The notes: generated by a model from the letters alone, not told the origin. A stretch of 64,000 nucleotides of DNA from JASHPR01 sp963844655 (GCA_963844655.1 CAWJPA010000006.1:310001-374000); one strand, 5' to 3'. Shown: positions 51,084 through 59,220, numbered from the stretch's first letter. Numbers and translations are program-made.

Positions 51084-51668
51084 ATGAGCGACAGTCAGCA
51101 AGGCCCAGCCCGGGGCCGGGACGCTGATGCTGCCGACCTCGGCGTCTTGCTGACCCGGACGGCCCGCGGCGACCTGGCGGCCTACGAGGCCGTCTATGAG
51201 CGCACCGCGGGCCAGATCCTCGGCATCGCCCTCGCCGTGGTCCGCGACCCCGCCCAGTCCGAGGAGGTCGCGCAGGAGGTCCTGCTCGACATCTGGCGTT
51301 CCGCCGCACGGTTCGACGCGGATCTCGGCAGCGCCGCCGCCTGGGTGGCGACCCTGGCCCACCGGCGGGCGGTCGACCGGGTGAGGTCAGAGCAGAAAGC
51401 GGCAGAACGCGAACTGCGCGTGGCCAAGTCAACCGTCCCCTACGACGAGGTCACAGAGGCAGTCGAGGCACGCCTCGACCGGGAGCGGGTGCGGCGCTGC
51501 CTTGGGTCCCTGACCGAGCTGCAGCACGAATCGGTAACACTCGCGTATTACGGGGGATACACCTATCGCGAGGTGGCCGGGCTGCTCGGCGTCGCCGTCG
51601 GCACGGTCAAGACGCGCATGCGCGACGGACTGATCAGGCTGCGCGATTGCCTGGGGGTGGATTCATGA
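51084..51668 (+). CDS. sigK: ECF RNA polymerase sigma factor SigK
   Basis: A 194-residue sigma-70 family factor. Region 2: AYEAVYERTAGQILGIALAVVRDPAQSEEVAQEVLLDIW and FDADLGSAAAWVATLAHRRAVDRVRSEQ; region 4: CLGSLTELQHESVTLAYYGGYTYREVAGLLGVAVGTVKTRMRDGLIRL. The following gene encodes an RskA-type anti-sigma factor with ATGA overlap, which fixes the SigK identity. ATG 51084 is used; GTG 51075 is possible. Confidence 0.92.
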   Translation: MSDSQQGPARGRDADAADLGVLLTRTARGDLAAYEAVYERTAGQILGIALAVVRDPAQSEEVAQEVLLDIWRSAARFDADLGSAAAWVATLAHRRAVDRVRSEQKAAERELRVAKSTVPYDEVTEAVEARLDRERVRRCLGSLTELQHESVTLAYYGGYTYREVAGLLGVAVGTVKTRMRDGLIRLRDCLGVDS

Positions 51669-52414
51669 GGCTCCGGGGCAGCGACCCGCACACCCTGGCC
51701 GGCGCGTACGCGATGGATGCGCTGGCCGAGCCCGAGCGGGTCAGGTTCGAGCGGCACCTGGCCGGCTGCGAATCGTGCCGCCAGGAGGTAAGAGGGTTGC
51801 GGGAGGCGACGGCCGCGCTCGCCGCCGCGACCGCGGTACAGCCCACGGAGGCCCTCAGGGACGCGACGCTGCGCGCCGCCCGGCAGACCCGGCAGCTGCC
51901 GCCCCCGGTAATCCAGGCCCAGGCGCCGTGGACCGGGACCCGCAAGCCCCGGCGGGTGATCGCCCTGGCGGCCGGGGTGGCCGCCGTGGTGGTCGCCATC
52001 GCCGTGGTGGTGGGGTTCAACACGTCCGGGATGGAGCACCGGCTGGACCAGGCCCAGCAACATGATCACGCGGTGGCCGCAGTGCTGAGTGCTCCGGACG
52101 CCACGATGCTGACCGGGCCGGTGAGCACCGGGGGCACGGCCACCGTGGTCATGTCGCACCGGGAGCGGGCCCTGGTGTTCACCGCGGCCCACCTCCGCGG
52201 GCTGCCCTCGGCCAAGCGGTACGAGGTGTGGCTCATGGGCCCGGCGGGCGACCGGCCGGCCGGGATGATGACCGCGTCGGCCCGGGGCGGTATGGCCGGC
52301 CCCATGGTTATATCGGGGCTTTTGGCCGGTGACAGCGTGGGCGTCACGGTCGAGCCGGCCGCAGGGTCGGCGCAGCCGACCACGCCGCCGGTCCTGATGA
52401 TCAACCTGGGCTGA
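51665..52414 (+). CDS. rskA: Anti-sigma-K factor RskA
   Basis: A 249-residue protein. N-terminal zinc-type anti-sigma domain HTLAGAYAMDALAEPERVRFERHLAGCESC (H-x3-C-x2-C), one membrane helix near residues 103-124 (IALAAGVAAVVVAIAVVVGF) and the extracytoplasmic RskA domain (RALVFTAAHLRGLPSAKRYEVWLMGPAG). It holds SigK at the membrane until regulated proteolysis frees it. Start overlaps the sigK stop (ATGA). Confidence 0.92.
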   Translation: MRLRGSDPHTLAGAYAMDALAEPERVRFERHLAGCESCRQEVRGLREATAALAAATAVQPTEALRDATLRAARQTRQLPPPVIQAQAPWTGTRKPRRVIALAAGVAAVVVAIAVVVGFNTSGMEHRLDQAQQHDHAVAAVLSAPDATMLTGPVSTGGTATVVMSHRERALVFTAAHLRGLPSAKRYEVWLMGPAGDRPAGMMTASARGGMAGPMVISGLLAGDSVGVTVEPAAGSAQPTTPPVLMINLG

Positions 52415-52429
52415 GCCGCCGGCGGCTCA
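52412..52429 (+). terminator. Palindrome at the rskA stop
   Basis: TGAGCCGCCGGCGGCTCA is a perfect 18-base palindrome that includes the rskA stop codon. As RNA it can fold into a GC-rich hairpin with a 4-base loop, and would end the sigK-rskA transcript ahead of the next gene 66 bases on. Confidence 0.5.
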
Positions 52430-52495
52430 AGACCCGGTGATTCAAGGCACAGACCCGGTCGGAGCTAACGCCAGGGTGCACTAACGTGGGTCTCC

Positions 52496-53239
52496 GTGAA
52501 AGCATCTCCCGAGGCGCAGCTGCGGCTGCTTGAACTGGCCGACCTGGACGCCGAGCTTGCCCGGCTGGAGCACCGCCGCCGTGGGCTTCCGGAACACGCC
52601 GAGCTGGACCAGCTGGAGCAGCGGGACAATGAGCTGCGCGACGCCGTGGCCTCTCTCGAGGCCGAGCAGGGCGATCTCAGGCGCGGTCAGGTCAAGGCCG
52701 AGGCAGATGTCGAGCAGGTGCGGACCCGCATCGACCGGGACCGCCAGCGGCTGGAGGCCGGCCAGGTCTCGTCCCCTCGAGAGCTGGAGAACCTGCAGTC
52801 GGAGATCCAGTCCCTGATCCGCCGGCAGTCTGATCTCGAGGAGATCGTGCTGGACGTGATGGAGCGCCGGGAGGGCGTGCAGGAACGCCGGGAGGCGGCG
52901 CTGACCGAGCGCGGGGAGATCGCCGCCAACCGCGAGGTTGTCACCGCCCGCCGGGACGCCGCGCTGGGCGAGATCGGGGAGCAGGCGGGCAAGGCCGGGG
53001 ACCGGCGCGCGGCCGTGGCCAGTGAGGAGCCCCAGGACCTGCTCGACCTGTACGAGCGGATGCGGGTCCAGCACGGCGGAGTCGGGGCCGCGGCCCTGCG
53101 CGGTGGGCGGTGCGAGGGCTGCCACCTGTCCCTGAACACCGTGGATCTGAACAGCATCAGGGCCGCCGACCCGGACGAGGTGCTGCGCTGCGAGGAGTGC
53201 CGCAGGATCCTGGTCCGCACCCCCGAGTCCGGGCTATGA
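52496..53239 (+). CDS. Coiled-coil protein with C-terminal zinc ribbon (CT398-like)
   Basis: A 247-residue protein starting at GTG 52496. Residues 5-185 are a long alpha-helical hairpin with many Glu/Arg heptads (LDAELARLEHRRRGLPEHAELDQLEQR). The C-terminus is a C4 zinc ribbon: GGRCEGCHLSL and LRCEECRRILVR. SPRELENLQSEIQSL is a conserved family motif. Members are conserved next to RNase H/phosphatase genes in actinobacteria, as here; role unknown, perhaps nucleic-acid handling or protein scaffold. Confidence 0.87.
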   Translation: MKASPEAQLRLLELADLDAELARLEHRRRGLPEHAELDQLEQRDNELRDAVASLEAEQGDLRRGQVKAEADVEQVRTRIDRDRQRLEAGQVSSPRELENLQSEIQSLIRRQSDLEEIVLDVMERREGVQERREAALTERGEIAANREVVTARRDAALGEIGEQAGKAGDRRAAVASEEPQDLLDLYERMRVQHGGVGAAALRGGRCEGCHLSLNTVDLNSIRAADPDEVLRCEECRRILVRTPESGL

Positions 53240-53309
53240 GGGGTGACAGCCGCGAGGGCCGGCCGGAGGCCATGAAGTGGGATGGGGAGGCGGGCGGGAG
53301 ATGGCACGC

Positions 53310-53336
53310 GGGGGGTCTGGGGGGTCGCCCCCCGAG
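53310..53336 (+). repeat. G-run repeat, second copy
   Basis: GGGGGG-TCT-GGGGGG-TCGCCCCCC lies just before the RNase H/phosphatase start. It matches, in reverse direction, the hairpin at 9784-9814 and also its flank (GGAGGCGGGCGGGAG ahead of it). It therefore looks like a dispersed small repeat and here would sit in the leader of the RNase H mRNA. Confidence 0.55.
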
Positions 53337-53345
53337 GACAACACA

Positions 53346-54485
53346 GTGAGCAGCAGGCTCGTCGTCGAGGCCGACGGCGGCTCCCGCGGCAACCCGGGCC
53401 CTGCGGGGTACGGCGCGCTGGTCCGCGACCCGGCGACCGGCCAGGTGCTGGCCGAAGCCTGGGAGAGCCTGGGCACGGCGACGAACAACGTGGCCGAGTA
53501 CTCGGGCCTGGTAGCCGGGCTCCGCGCCGCCGCGGAACTTGCCCCGGGCGCCGACGTCGAGGTCCGGATGGACTCCAAGCTGGTCGTCGAGCAGATGTCG
53601 GGCCGCTGGCAGATCAAGGACCCGAACCTCCGCACGCTGGCCCGCTCGGCCCAGGACATAGCGCGGCGGCTCGGCCGGGTGACCTATACCTGGGTGCCGC
53701 GAGCCCGCAACGCGGACGCCGACCGGCTCGCGAACCAGGCCATGGACTCGGCCAAGGATGACCAAGCGGGCGGGGGAGAGCCGGGGGGACGGAAGCGTAA
53801 CGGCACTAAGGGAGAGAACGGTGGCGACGCCGCCGAGCCCGCCCCGGCCACCGGCTGGTCGGTCGGCCGGGGGCAGCCCACGTCCACCGTGCTGCTGCGG
53901 CACGGCGAGACCGCGTTGTCCGTGGAGCGGCGGTTCGCCGGGCGCGGCGACATACCGCTGACCGAGGCCGGGCTGGCCCAGGCGGGTGCGGCGGCCCGGT
54001 GGCTGGCGGCGCGCGGCGGCATCGACGTGATCGTGACCTCGCCGCTGCAGCGGGCCCGGCAGACGGCGGAGGCCGTGGCCAGGGCCACCGGCGCGCCGCT
54101 CGAGGTCGAGGATGGCCTGGCCGAGACCGACTTCGGCAAGTGGGAAGGCATGACGTTCGCCGAGGTTCAGGCCCGGTGGCCGGACGAGCTGTCAGCGTGG
54201 CTGGCCAGCACGGACGTGGCCCCGCCGGGCGGCGAGAGCTTCGCGGCCGTGAGCCGGCGGGTAATAGCCGCGCTGAACCGGCTGCTGGCCGCGCACGAGA
54301 ACAAGACGCTGGTGCTGGTCAGTCACGTTACGCCGATCAAGACACTGGCCTGCCGGGCCATGCTCGCGCCACCCGCGGCCATGTACCGGATCCACCTGGA
54401 CGTGGCGTCGCTGTGCGAGATCGACTGGTTCTCCGACGGCCCGGCCGTGGTCCGTTCCCTGAACGACACGGGGCATCTTCGCTAG
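53346..54485 (+). CDS. Bifunctional RNase HI/acid phosphatase (Rv2228c type)
   Basis: A 379-residue fusion from GTG 53346. The RNase HI domain (about 1-135) has the catalytic acids in VVEADGGSRGNPGPAGYG, NNVAEYSGLVAGL, VRMDSKLVVEQMSG and NADADRLAN. After a low-complexity linker comes a histidine phosphatase domain (about 175-379): LLRHGETALSVERRFAGRG with the catalytic His, and VLVSHVTPIKTLA with the second His. RNase H removes RNA from RNA-DNA hybrids; the phosphatase half resembles alpha-ribazole phosphatase/CobC. The stop is 17 bases before the RNase P RNA. Confidence 0.93.
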   Translation: MSSRLVVEADGGSRGNPGPAGYGALVRDPATGQVLAEAWESLGTATNNVAEYSGLVAGLRAAAELAPGADVEVRMDSKLVVEQMSGRWQIKDPNLRTLARSAQDIARRLGRVTYTWVPRARNADADRLANQAMDSAKDDQAGGGEPGGRKRNGTKGENGGDAAEPAPATGWSVGRGQPTSTVLLRHGETALSVERRFAGRGDIPLTEAGLAQAGAAARWLAARGGIDVIVTSPLQRARQTAEAVARATGAPLEVEDGLAETDFGKWEGMTFAEVQARWPDELSAWLASTDVAPPGGESFAAVSRRVIAALNRLLAAHENKTLVLVSHVTPIKTLACRAMLAPPAAMYRIHLDVASLCEIDWFSDGPAVVRSLNDTGHLR

Positions 54486-54502
54486 CGCCTATCCTTGACG
54501 CA

Positions 54503-54916
54503 GCGGTGGGCGAGCAGGCCGGGCGGCCGCGGCGTCCGCCTGGTCTCCAGGCAACGTCGAGGAAGGTCCGGGCTCCGCAGGGCAGGGTGGTCGGTAACGC
54601 CGACCCGGGGCGACCCGCGGGATAGTGCCACAGAAAAAAGACCGCCTCCGGACTCGTCCGGGGGTAAGGGTGAAACGGTGGTGTAAGAGACCACCAGCGC
54701 CGCAGGTGACTGCGACGGCTAGGTAAACCCCACCCGGAGCAAGGTCAAGAGGGAGACTCGTTTACGCGTCTCCTGCGCGAGCGCTTGAGGGCGGCCCGTC
54801 CGATGCTCGCGGGTAGACCGCACGAGGCTGTCGGTAACGGCAGTCCCAGATAGATGGCCGTCGGCCCGCGCGAGCGGGTGCACAGAACCCGGCCTACAGG
54901 CCCGCTCGCCCACCGC
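54503..54916 (+). ncRNA. rnpB: RNase P RNA, bacterial class A
   Basis: The catalytic RNA that matures the 5' ends of tRNA. The outer P1 helix is formed by GCGGTGGGCGAGC (54503-54515) and GCTCGCCCACCGC (54904-54916), a perfect 13-base match. Inside are the universal blocks GAGGAAGGTCCGGGCTCC (P4 5' side), ACAGAAAAAAGACCGCC, GGTAAGGGTGAAACGGTGG, GTAAGAGACCACCAGCGC, and AGATAGATGGCCGT...CAGAACCCGGCCTAC (P4 3' side and conserved end). Length of about 414 is normal for high-GC Gram-positives. Open frames over it are by-products. Confidence 0.96.
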
Positions 54917-55200
54917 CTCAGCTCTGACCTGCGGAAGCGCGGTCATGACGCGCTCCGGTTCCGGTTCTGTTCCGCCAGCGCGGGCGCGAGGGCCTGGTCG
55001 ACGGCGGTCCGGCACCGTCCGCACTAGAGCCGGAAGCGACGCCGGGCCGCTAACTCAAGATTCGATCCCGGAGGATGCGGGTTGAGTGCCAGATGCGGCA
55101 CGAACCGGGCTGTGATCCGACAACAGATCTGCGACGCATGTCCGCCAACTGATGTGCGCTGCGATCCCACGGACCCTAGGTGTGGTTCAGGATGGTGCGC

Positions 55201-56046
55201 ATGACGACACCTACACCATCGGCTTTCGATCCCCAGGCGTTTGAGGGGGCGGCCGAGTACTACGCGGTCGGGCGTCCTCCGTATTCTGCGCAGCTGGCGG
55301 GCACGATGGCCCGGGAGCTGTCGCTTGACGGCACCGGCCAGCTGCTCGATGTGGGCTGCGGACCTGGCGTCCTGGAGCTGCCCCTGGCCCGGTTGTTCGA
55401 CCAGGTGACGGCGCTTGATCCCGAGCCCGGCATGTTGCAGGCGGGCCAACGGCGTTGCCACCAGGCGGGAGTGGCCAACGTGCGCTGGGTGCAAGGCGTC
55501 GCGGAGGACATCGCAGCGCTGAAGCTCGGCTCGTGGCGAGCGGTCACCTTCGGACAGTCGTTTCACCGGGTCCGACAGCTGGAGGTCGCCGAGGCCGTCT
55601 ATGACCAGCTCGTACCGGGCGGCTCGCTGGTCCTGATCTCGCACCACGTCGATGACGGCCGCCCCCGGCCTGCCGATCCGGGCTACCCTGAGGTTCCCCA
55701 CGCCGCGGTGCGGAAGCTCATCCTCGACTACCTCGGTGACGGCACGCGCCATTACCTCGCAACCTGGAACGAGGGCCAGCCGGCACGCTTTGAGGACACC
55801 CTGGCGCAGACCCGGTTTGGCGACTCGCGCACCATCTACGCGCCTGGGCGCCCCGACCTGATCAGAGACATCGACACCGTTGTGGCTAACTACTTCTCGC
55901 TGTCGTACGCCGCACCCCGATGGTTCGGAAACCGCCGAGCCGGTTTCGAGTCCGATCTACGTCACCTGCTGCGCGAGTATTCGCCAGACGGTCTCTTCTG
56001 GGACTGGCCAGGTGACACTGAACTCGTCATAGCGACGAAGAAATAA
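55201..56046 (+). CDS. Class I SAM-dependent methyltransferase
   Basis: A 281-residue methyltransferase: LLDVGCGPGVLELPLA (SAM site), VTALDPEPGMLQAGQRR, and a motif-II-like VQGVAEDIAALKLGSWRAVTF. YYAVGRPPYSAQLAG at the N-terminus is typical of the Methyltransf_25/11 groups that include trans-aconitate and small-molecule methyltransferases. Starts at 55192 or 55180 are also possible. Substrate unknown; it stands alone. Confidence 0.83.
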   Translation: MTTPTPSAFDPQAFEGAAEYYAVGRPPYSAQLAGTMARELSLDGTGQLLDVGCGPGVLELPLARLFDQVTALDPEPGMLQAGQRRCHQAGVANVRWVQGVAEDIAALKLGSWRAVTFGQSFHRVRQLEVAEAVYDQLVPGGSLVLISHHVDDGRPRPADPGYPEVPHAAVRKLILDYLGDGTRHYLATWNEGQPARFEDTLAQTRFGDSRTIYAPGRPDLIRDIDTVVANYFSLSYAAPRWFGNRRAGFESDLRHLLREYSPDGLFWDWPGDTELVIATKK

Positions 56047-56176
56047 CCGATCAGGCGGGCACGCCCGGAAACTTGAACCGGAGCCAGATCGGCGGCTCAG
56101 CGCGTTACAAACGCACCCCTCATGGCAGCATCTGCCCTCCACGTGTCGGGAACAAAGCGAAGTTCTCGCTGATGAC

Positions 56177-56404
56177 TTGACCAACACGTCAACTGAGCTT
56201 GGTAGCGCGAACATGAAAACGCAGCTTGTAGGATCCGAAGAAGTGACAGAGGTTACGCAGAGGCTCACAGTCGAGGCATCCACCGTAGTAGCTCATGCGC
56301 AGACAGGCGCGAGTGGAAAAGCTTCAGATGCCTGCGGCAATATCCGCCACACGCTTTATTATCTCACGGATCTCATGCGATCAGAGTTGACAAGCAACAA
56401 ATAG
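56177..56404 (+). CDS. Doubtful small hypothetical protein
   Basis: A 75-codon frame in an AT-richer segment between the methyltransferase and the mobile element. An in-frame ATG at 56213 would give 63 residues (MKTQLVGSEEVTEVTQRLTV). No family recognised, no convincing ribosome site. The 56047-56493 region otherwise holds nothing that I can support; its lower G+C suggests foreign origin. Confidence 0.25.
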   Translation: MTNTSTELGSANMKTQLVGSEEVTEVTQRLTVEASTVVAHAQTGASGKASDACGNIRHTLYYLTDLMRSELTSNK

Positions 56405-56493
56405 CGGCGAATAGATGGCATAAGAAACGGCGGAGAGGTAGATTCGAGACACAATAATCTCGAAAACCTGCTTGAATTCTATAGAGACACAAT

Positions 56494-56510
56494 GAGCCTT
56501 TTTCATCCTG
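56494..56510 (+). repeat. Left terminal inverted repeat of the mobile unit
   Basis: GAGCCTTTTTCATCCTG, complementary over 17 of 17 bases to 58912-58928. Outside lies AAT. Confidence 0.85.
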
Positions 56511-56514
56511 CGAT

Positions 56515-57269
56515 CTAGCGGGCTTGAAGGACGTGGATGGCCTTGGCCAGCTGCCCGGCCGCCAGGGGCAGCAGCGGAGCTTGCGCAGGATGTGCCAGGT
56601 CTTGAGCTGGGCGTTTGCGCGCTCGCCGGGGGATCGTAGCTGCGCGTGGGCGCGGTTGGCGGCTTTCTGCGAGGCGGGCTTGTTCCGTCCCCGGTACGGG
56701 GTAAGGACGGCGTCACCGGCGCCGTGGTATCCCTTGTCGGCGAGCGTGACCAGCCCGGCGGCGGCGAGGTGACGGAGGATGCCCCAGATCCGGGCGGCGG
56801 TCAGGTCGTGCACGACGCCGGGCAGCGGGCCGGAGACCCACACGATCTCGCCGTCGGACGCGGAGATGACCTGCAGGTTCATCCCGTGGCGGCGGTGCTT
56901 GCCGGAATAGAACGGCCGGTCGGCGGCGACGCGGTCGATGGGGATTAAGGTGCCGTCGATGACGAGGTAGGCGTGTCCGGCGTCCCTGGCCTGCGTCAGC
57001 GCGCGGCACAGCTTCGGCGAGCGGGCGGCCAGCAGGGCCACGGTCTCGGTGACGTACCGCCAGGCGGTGGCGGTGCCGATGCCGAACCCGGCGGCCAGGC
57101 CGGCGAAGGTCTCGCCTTTGCGCAGGTAGGCCAGCACGAGCAGAGCCTGCCGGCCGGGCTTGAGCTTGCGCCAGGTCGAGCCGATCTTCCTGCGGTGACG
57201 GCGGATGACGCCGGTGACGTAGGTGAGGGTCCGGGACGACAACGGCAGCGCGGCAGGGCAGAAAAGCAT
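56515..57269 (-). CDS. IS5-family transposase (DDE_Tnp_4 type), frameshifted near its end
   Basis: From ATG 57269 the protein has a helix-turn-helix (GRQALLVLAYLRKGETFAGLAAGFGIGTATAWRYV) and the DDE catalytic core: YLVIDGTLIPIDR (first Asp), LPGVVHDLTAAR, TLADKGYHGAG (second Asp) and SPGERANAQLK (Glu). After LRKLRCCPWRPG the frame loses sense and runs on to 56373. Adding one C in GGCAGC (about 56562) restores QLAKAIHVLQAR and a stop at 56515, the expected end. The loss affects only the last residues behind the Glu, but the product may be inactive. ATG 57314 is an alternative start. Confidence 0.85.
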
Positions 57270-57381
57270 GGAAGCCCCTTGGTGGCGGATGCGGATCTTG
57301 GTCGATCGCTTCATCTACCAGGGGCTTCGCTATGTTCCCCAGCCGACACGCCGCCCGTGATCAGCCGATTCGCCGGGCCAC
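57219..57381 (+). repeat. 163-base IS segment, copy 1
   Basis: Runs from GTAGGTGAGGGTCCGGGACG to GATTCGCCGGGCCAC. It covers the transposase N-terminal coding part and its upstream sequence. Copy 2 is at 58742-58903 in the same direction with few differences (for example CTTCGCTATGTTCCCC versus CGTCGCTGTGTCCCAA). Confidence 0.85.
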
Positions 57382-57395
57382 CCGACTTTTATCAG
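57381..57395 (+). repeat. Passenger-bounding inverted repeat, left
   Basis: CCCGACTTTTATCAG, exactly complementary to 58727-58741. Together they enclose the transglutaminase-like gene. Confidence 0.8.
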
Positions 57396-57508
57396 GCTAG
57401 TGCGCACCTAGCCGGGCGCTGTTGATCTTGTTTAGGGGCTGCGTGGAGGTTGTCGGGGAGGGGGTCGGCGGCGGTGATGACGTGGTCGTCGGCGGCGGAG
57501 ACCGTCAT

Positions 57509-58441
57509 ATGCCCGGCCGGTATCCTGCCAGGGTGAGCGACCACGGATTCTGGGCGGTGCAGAGCCTGGTCACAGACCCGGGGCCCGCTGCGGCCGCGAT
57601 CGACCGGCTGCCGTCCGACCTCGGCGCGCTCCGCGCGGCGAGCCAGCAGCTGGTGTTCCACTTCTGGGCCGATGGCGATTGGGCGGAGAACGGCATCGGG
57701 CCGGAGCGGATCAGCGAGATCGACACCCGCTATGCGGCAGCGATGTTCGCCCGGCTTGGTGAACTCGCGGACCTGCCGCTGTCCGCTGCCCGCCAGCCCA
57801 GGCAGCGGCTGGTCGGCTGCTGCCGGGATTTCACCGTGCTATTCGTCGCCATGGCCCGGCACAAGGGGATCCCATCCCGGGCCCGGGTCGGCTTCGCCGG
57901 GTACCTCATTGACGGCAGGCTGATCGACCACGAGATCGCCGAGGTCTGGGACGGACCGGCCGAGCGCTGGCGGCTGGTCGAGCCAGAGATCGACGACGAC
58001 CACACCGACCCGGCCGACGGGGCCAGCTTCGACGCTCTTGACGTCCCCCCCGACCGCTTCCTGACCGCCCCGCGAGCCTGGCAGGCAGCCCGCTCTGGCG
58101 CGATCGACCCGGAACGGTTCATTGACGGCCCTGGCCTGGGGATCTGGTCATGGCTCCGGCACAACCTGGTCCACGACCTCGCCGCCCTGAACAAGACCGA
58201 GATGCTGCTCCACGAGGTGTGGGGCGTGGACTTGCGCACGCCACCAGGGCCCGGCGAGCTGCCGGTCCTGGATGAGCTGGCCACCCTCACCGGGCAGCCC
58301 AGCCCGCCGCTGGCCGACCTCCGGTCGGCCTACCGTCGCCCGGAGTTCGTGGTACCGGACACCGTGACCAGCTACAGCCGCGCCCGGACCGATGTCCCGG
58401 CGGTCGTCGACGTCAGCGCGGTGGCCCGGGCAGCCAGCTGA
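57509..58441 (+). CDS. Transglutaminase-like domain protein, transposon passenger
   Basis: A 310-residue protein from ATG 57509 (GGAG 8 bases ahead; GTG 57533 is another choice). The papain-like transglutaminase core has the catalytic Cys in RLVGCCRDFTVLFVAMARHKGIPSRARVGF, the His in DHEIAEVWD, and the acidic residue in RWRLVEPEID. The C-terminal 130 residues are helical. Bacterial members act as amidases, peptidases or cross-linkers, with no signal peptide here. It is enclosed by inverted repeats within the mobile unit and has normal high-GC codon use, so it has probably moved within actinobacteria. Confidence 0.83.
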   Translation: MPGRYPARVSDHGFWAVQSLVTDPGPAAAAIDRLPSDLGALRAASQQLVFHFWADGDWAENGIGPERISEIDTRYAAAMFARLGELADLPLSAARQPRQRLVGCCRDFTVLFVAMARHKGIPSRARVGFAGYLIDGRLIDHEIAEVWDGPAERWRLVEPEIDDDHTDPADGASFDALDVPPDRFLTAPRAWQAARSGAIDPERFIDGPGLGIWSWLRHNLVHDLAALNKTEMLLHEVWGVDLRTPPGPGELPVLDELATLTGQPSPPLADLRSAYRRPEFVVPDTVTSYSRARTDVPAVVDVSAVARAAS

Positions 58442-58726
58442 CCGGCGCTTGGGCGAGGCTGGCGGCAGCACGACCCGGTGGCATCGCACGCTCCGGCGTG
58501 GCTGCCGTCCCCTCTGGACCGCGACCTCACGCAGGGCACCCGGCGAGCCAGCGCAGCCACGTGGCTGCACTCAATGGCTCAACTCAGAGGGCAGACACCC
58601 GCAGATAGCCCAGACACACCGGCCATAGCCCGGATTCGGTGGCAGCGGACAGCTAGTGCGCAGATCCGCGGCCCGCCAGAACAAGTCCGCAGGTCAGGAA
58701 GCTACGGCCCGCGAAACTCGGTGACG

Positions 58727-58741
58727 CTGATAAAAGTCGGG
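58727..58741 (+). repeat. Passenger-bounding inverted repeat, right
   Basis: CTGATAAAAGTCGGG, exact complement of 57381-57395. It directly precedes the second copy of the 163-base IS segment. Confidence 0.8.
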
Positions 58742-58903
58742 GTAGGTGAGGGTCCGGGACGACAACGGCAGCGCGGCAGGGTAGAAAAGCATGGAAGCCC
58801 CTTGGTGGCGGATGCGGATCTTGGTCGATCGCTTCATCTACCAGGGGCGTCGCTGTGTCCCAAGCCGACACGCCGCCCGTGATCAGCCGATTCGCCGGGC
58901 CAC
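58742..58903 (+). repeat. 163-base IS segment, copy 2
   Basis: Near-identical to 57219-57381. It is followed by TCCAAGATCAGGATG..., which leads to the true right terminal repeat; copy 1 is interrupted at the same point by the passenger. Confidence 0.85.
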
Positions 58904-58911
58904 TCCAAGAT

Positions 58912-58928
58912 CAGGATGAAAAAGGCTC
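58912..58928 (+). repeat. Right terminal inverted repeat of the mobile unit
   Basis: CAGGATGAAAAAGGCTC, complementary to 56494-56510; followed by AAT. Confidence 0.85.
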
Positions 58929-58969
58929 AATGTTTCCGCCCAAGAAGCAACGAAGCTAAGGGCAAATGA

Positions 58970-59220
58970 TCAGGAAGGCATGCGCGGCAAGTCAACATTC
59001 TTAGCTTCTGGGAGCAGGACCCGGAGGCCCTCATGGCTGATGTCCTCGACCACCCCTCAGCGACGAGGAACTCCGCCAACTTCGACAGGCTCCACGTCGA
59101 GAACGGCAAATCGTGATCCTGCGGTCGGTACAACGAGATGTTCTTGATCTCACGCCGTTGCTGCAGCGTGAACGTCGGCAGCCGGCATCCTGCGGGAAGC
59201 GCATCGATGTCAACGTGGAG
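58970..59220 (-). pseudogene. IS630-family transposase remnant
   Basis: On the minus strand a broken frame reads TFTLQQRREIKNISLYRPQ, DLPFSTWSLSKLAEFLVAEG and then, one base shifted, VVEDISHEGLRVLLPEAKN, ending LPRMPS. This is the homeodomain-like DNA-binding part of IS630-type transposases (the F-S-x-W-S-L-x-K-L and I-S-x-E-x-L-R-x-x-L pattern). The catalytic domain is absent. It lies 39 bases from the mobile unit and touches the end of the VOC pseudogene. Confidence 0.65.

Larger units (their letters stand above)
56494..58928. mobile_element. IS5-family-related mobile unit with transglutaminase-like passenger
   Basis: The outer ends are perfect 17-base inverted repeats, GAGCCTTTTTCATCCTG at 56494 and its complement at 58912-58928. 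AAT stands directly outside both ends (56491-56493 and 58929-58931), a 3-base target duplication of IS5 type. The unit of 2,435 bases holds a transposase (minus strand), a passenger segment (57382-58741) with a transglutaminase-like gene and about 290 bases without a gene, and a second copy of 163 bases of the IS. Removing passenger and one repeat would leave about 0.91 kb, a normal size for such an IS. Confidence 0.8.

Noticed and set aside
54482..55024. Open frames on both strands between the RNase H gene and the methyltransferase
   Set aside because: They cover the RNase P RNA, whose conserved blocks and closing helix are clear; no protein family fits.
57000..58950. Direct and inverted repeats read as a CRISPR-like array
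   Set aside because: Only two copies of each repeat, far apart and of unlike kinds; explained by the mobile unit.
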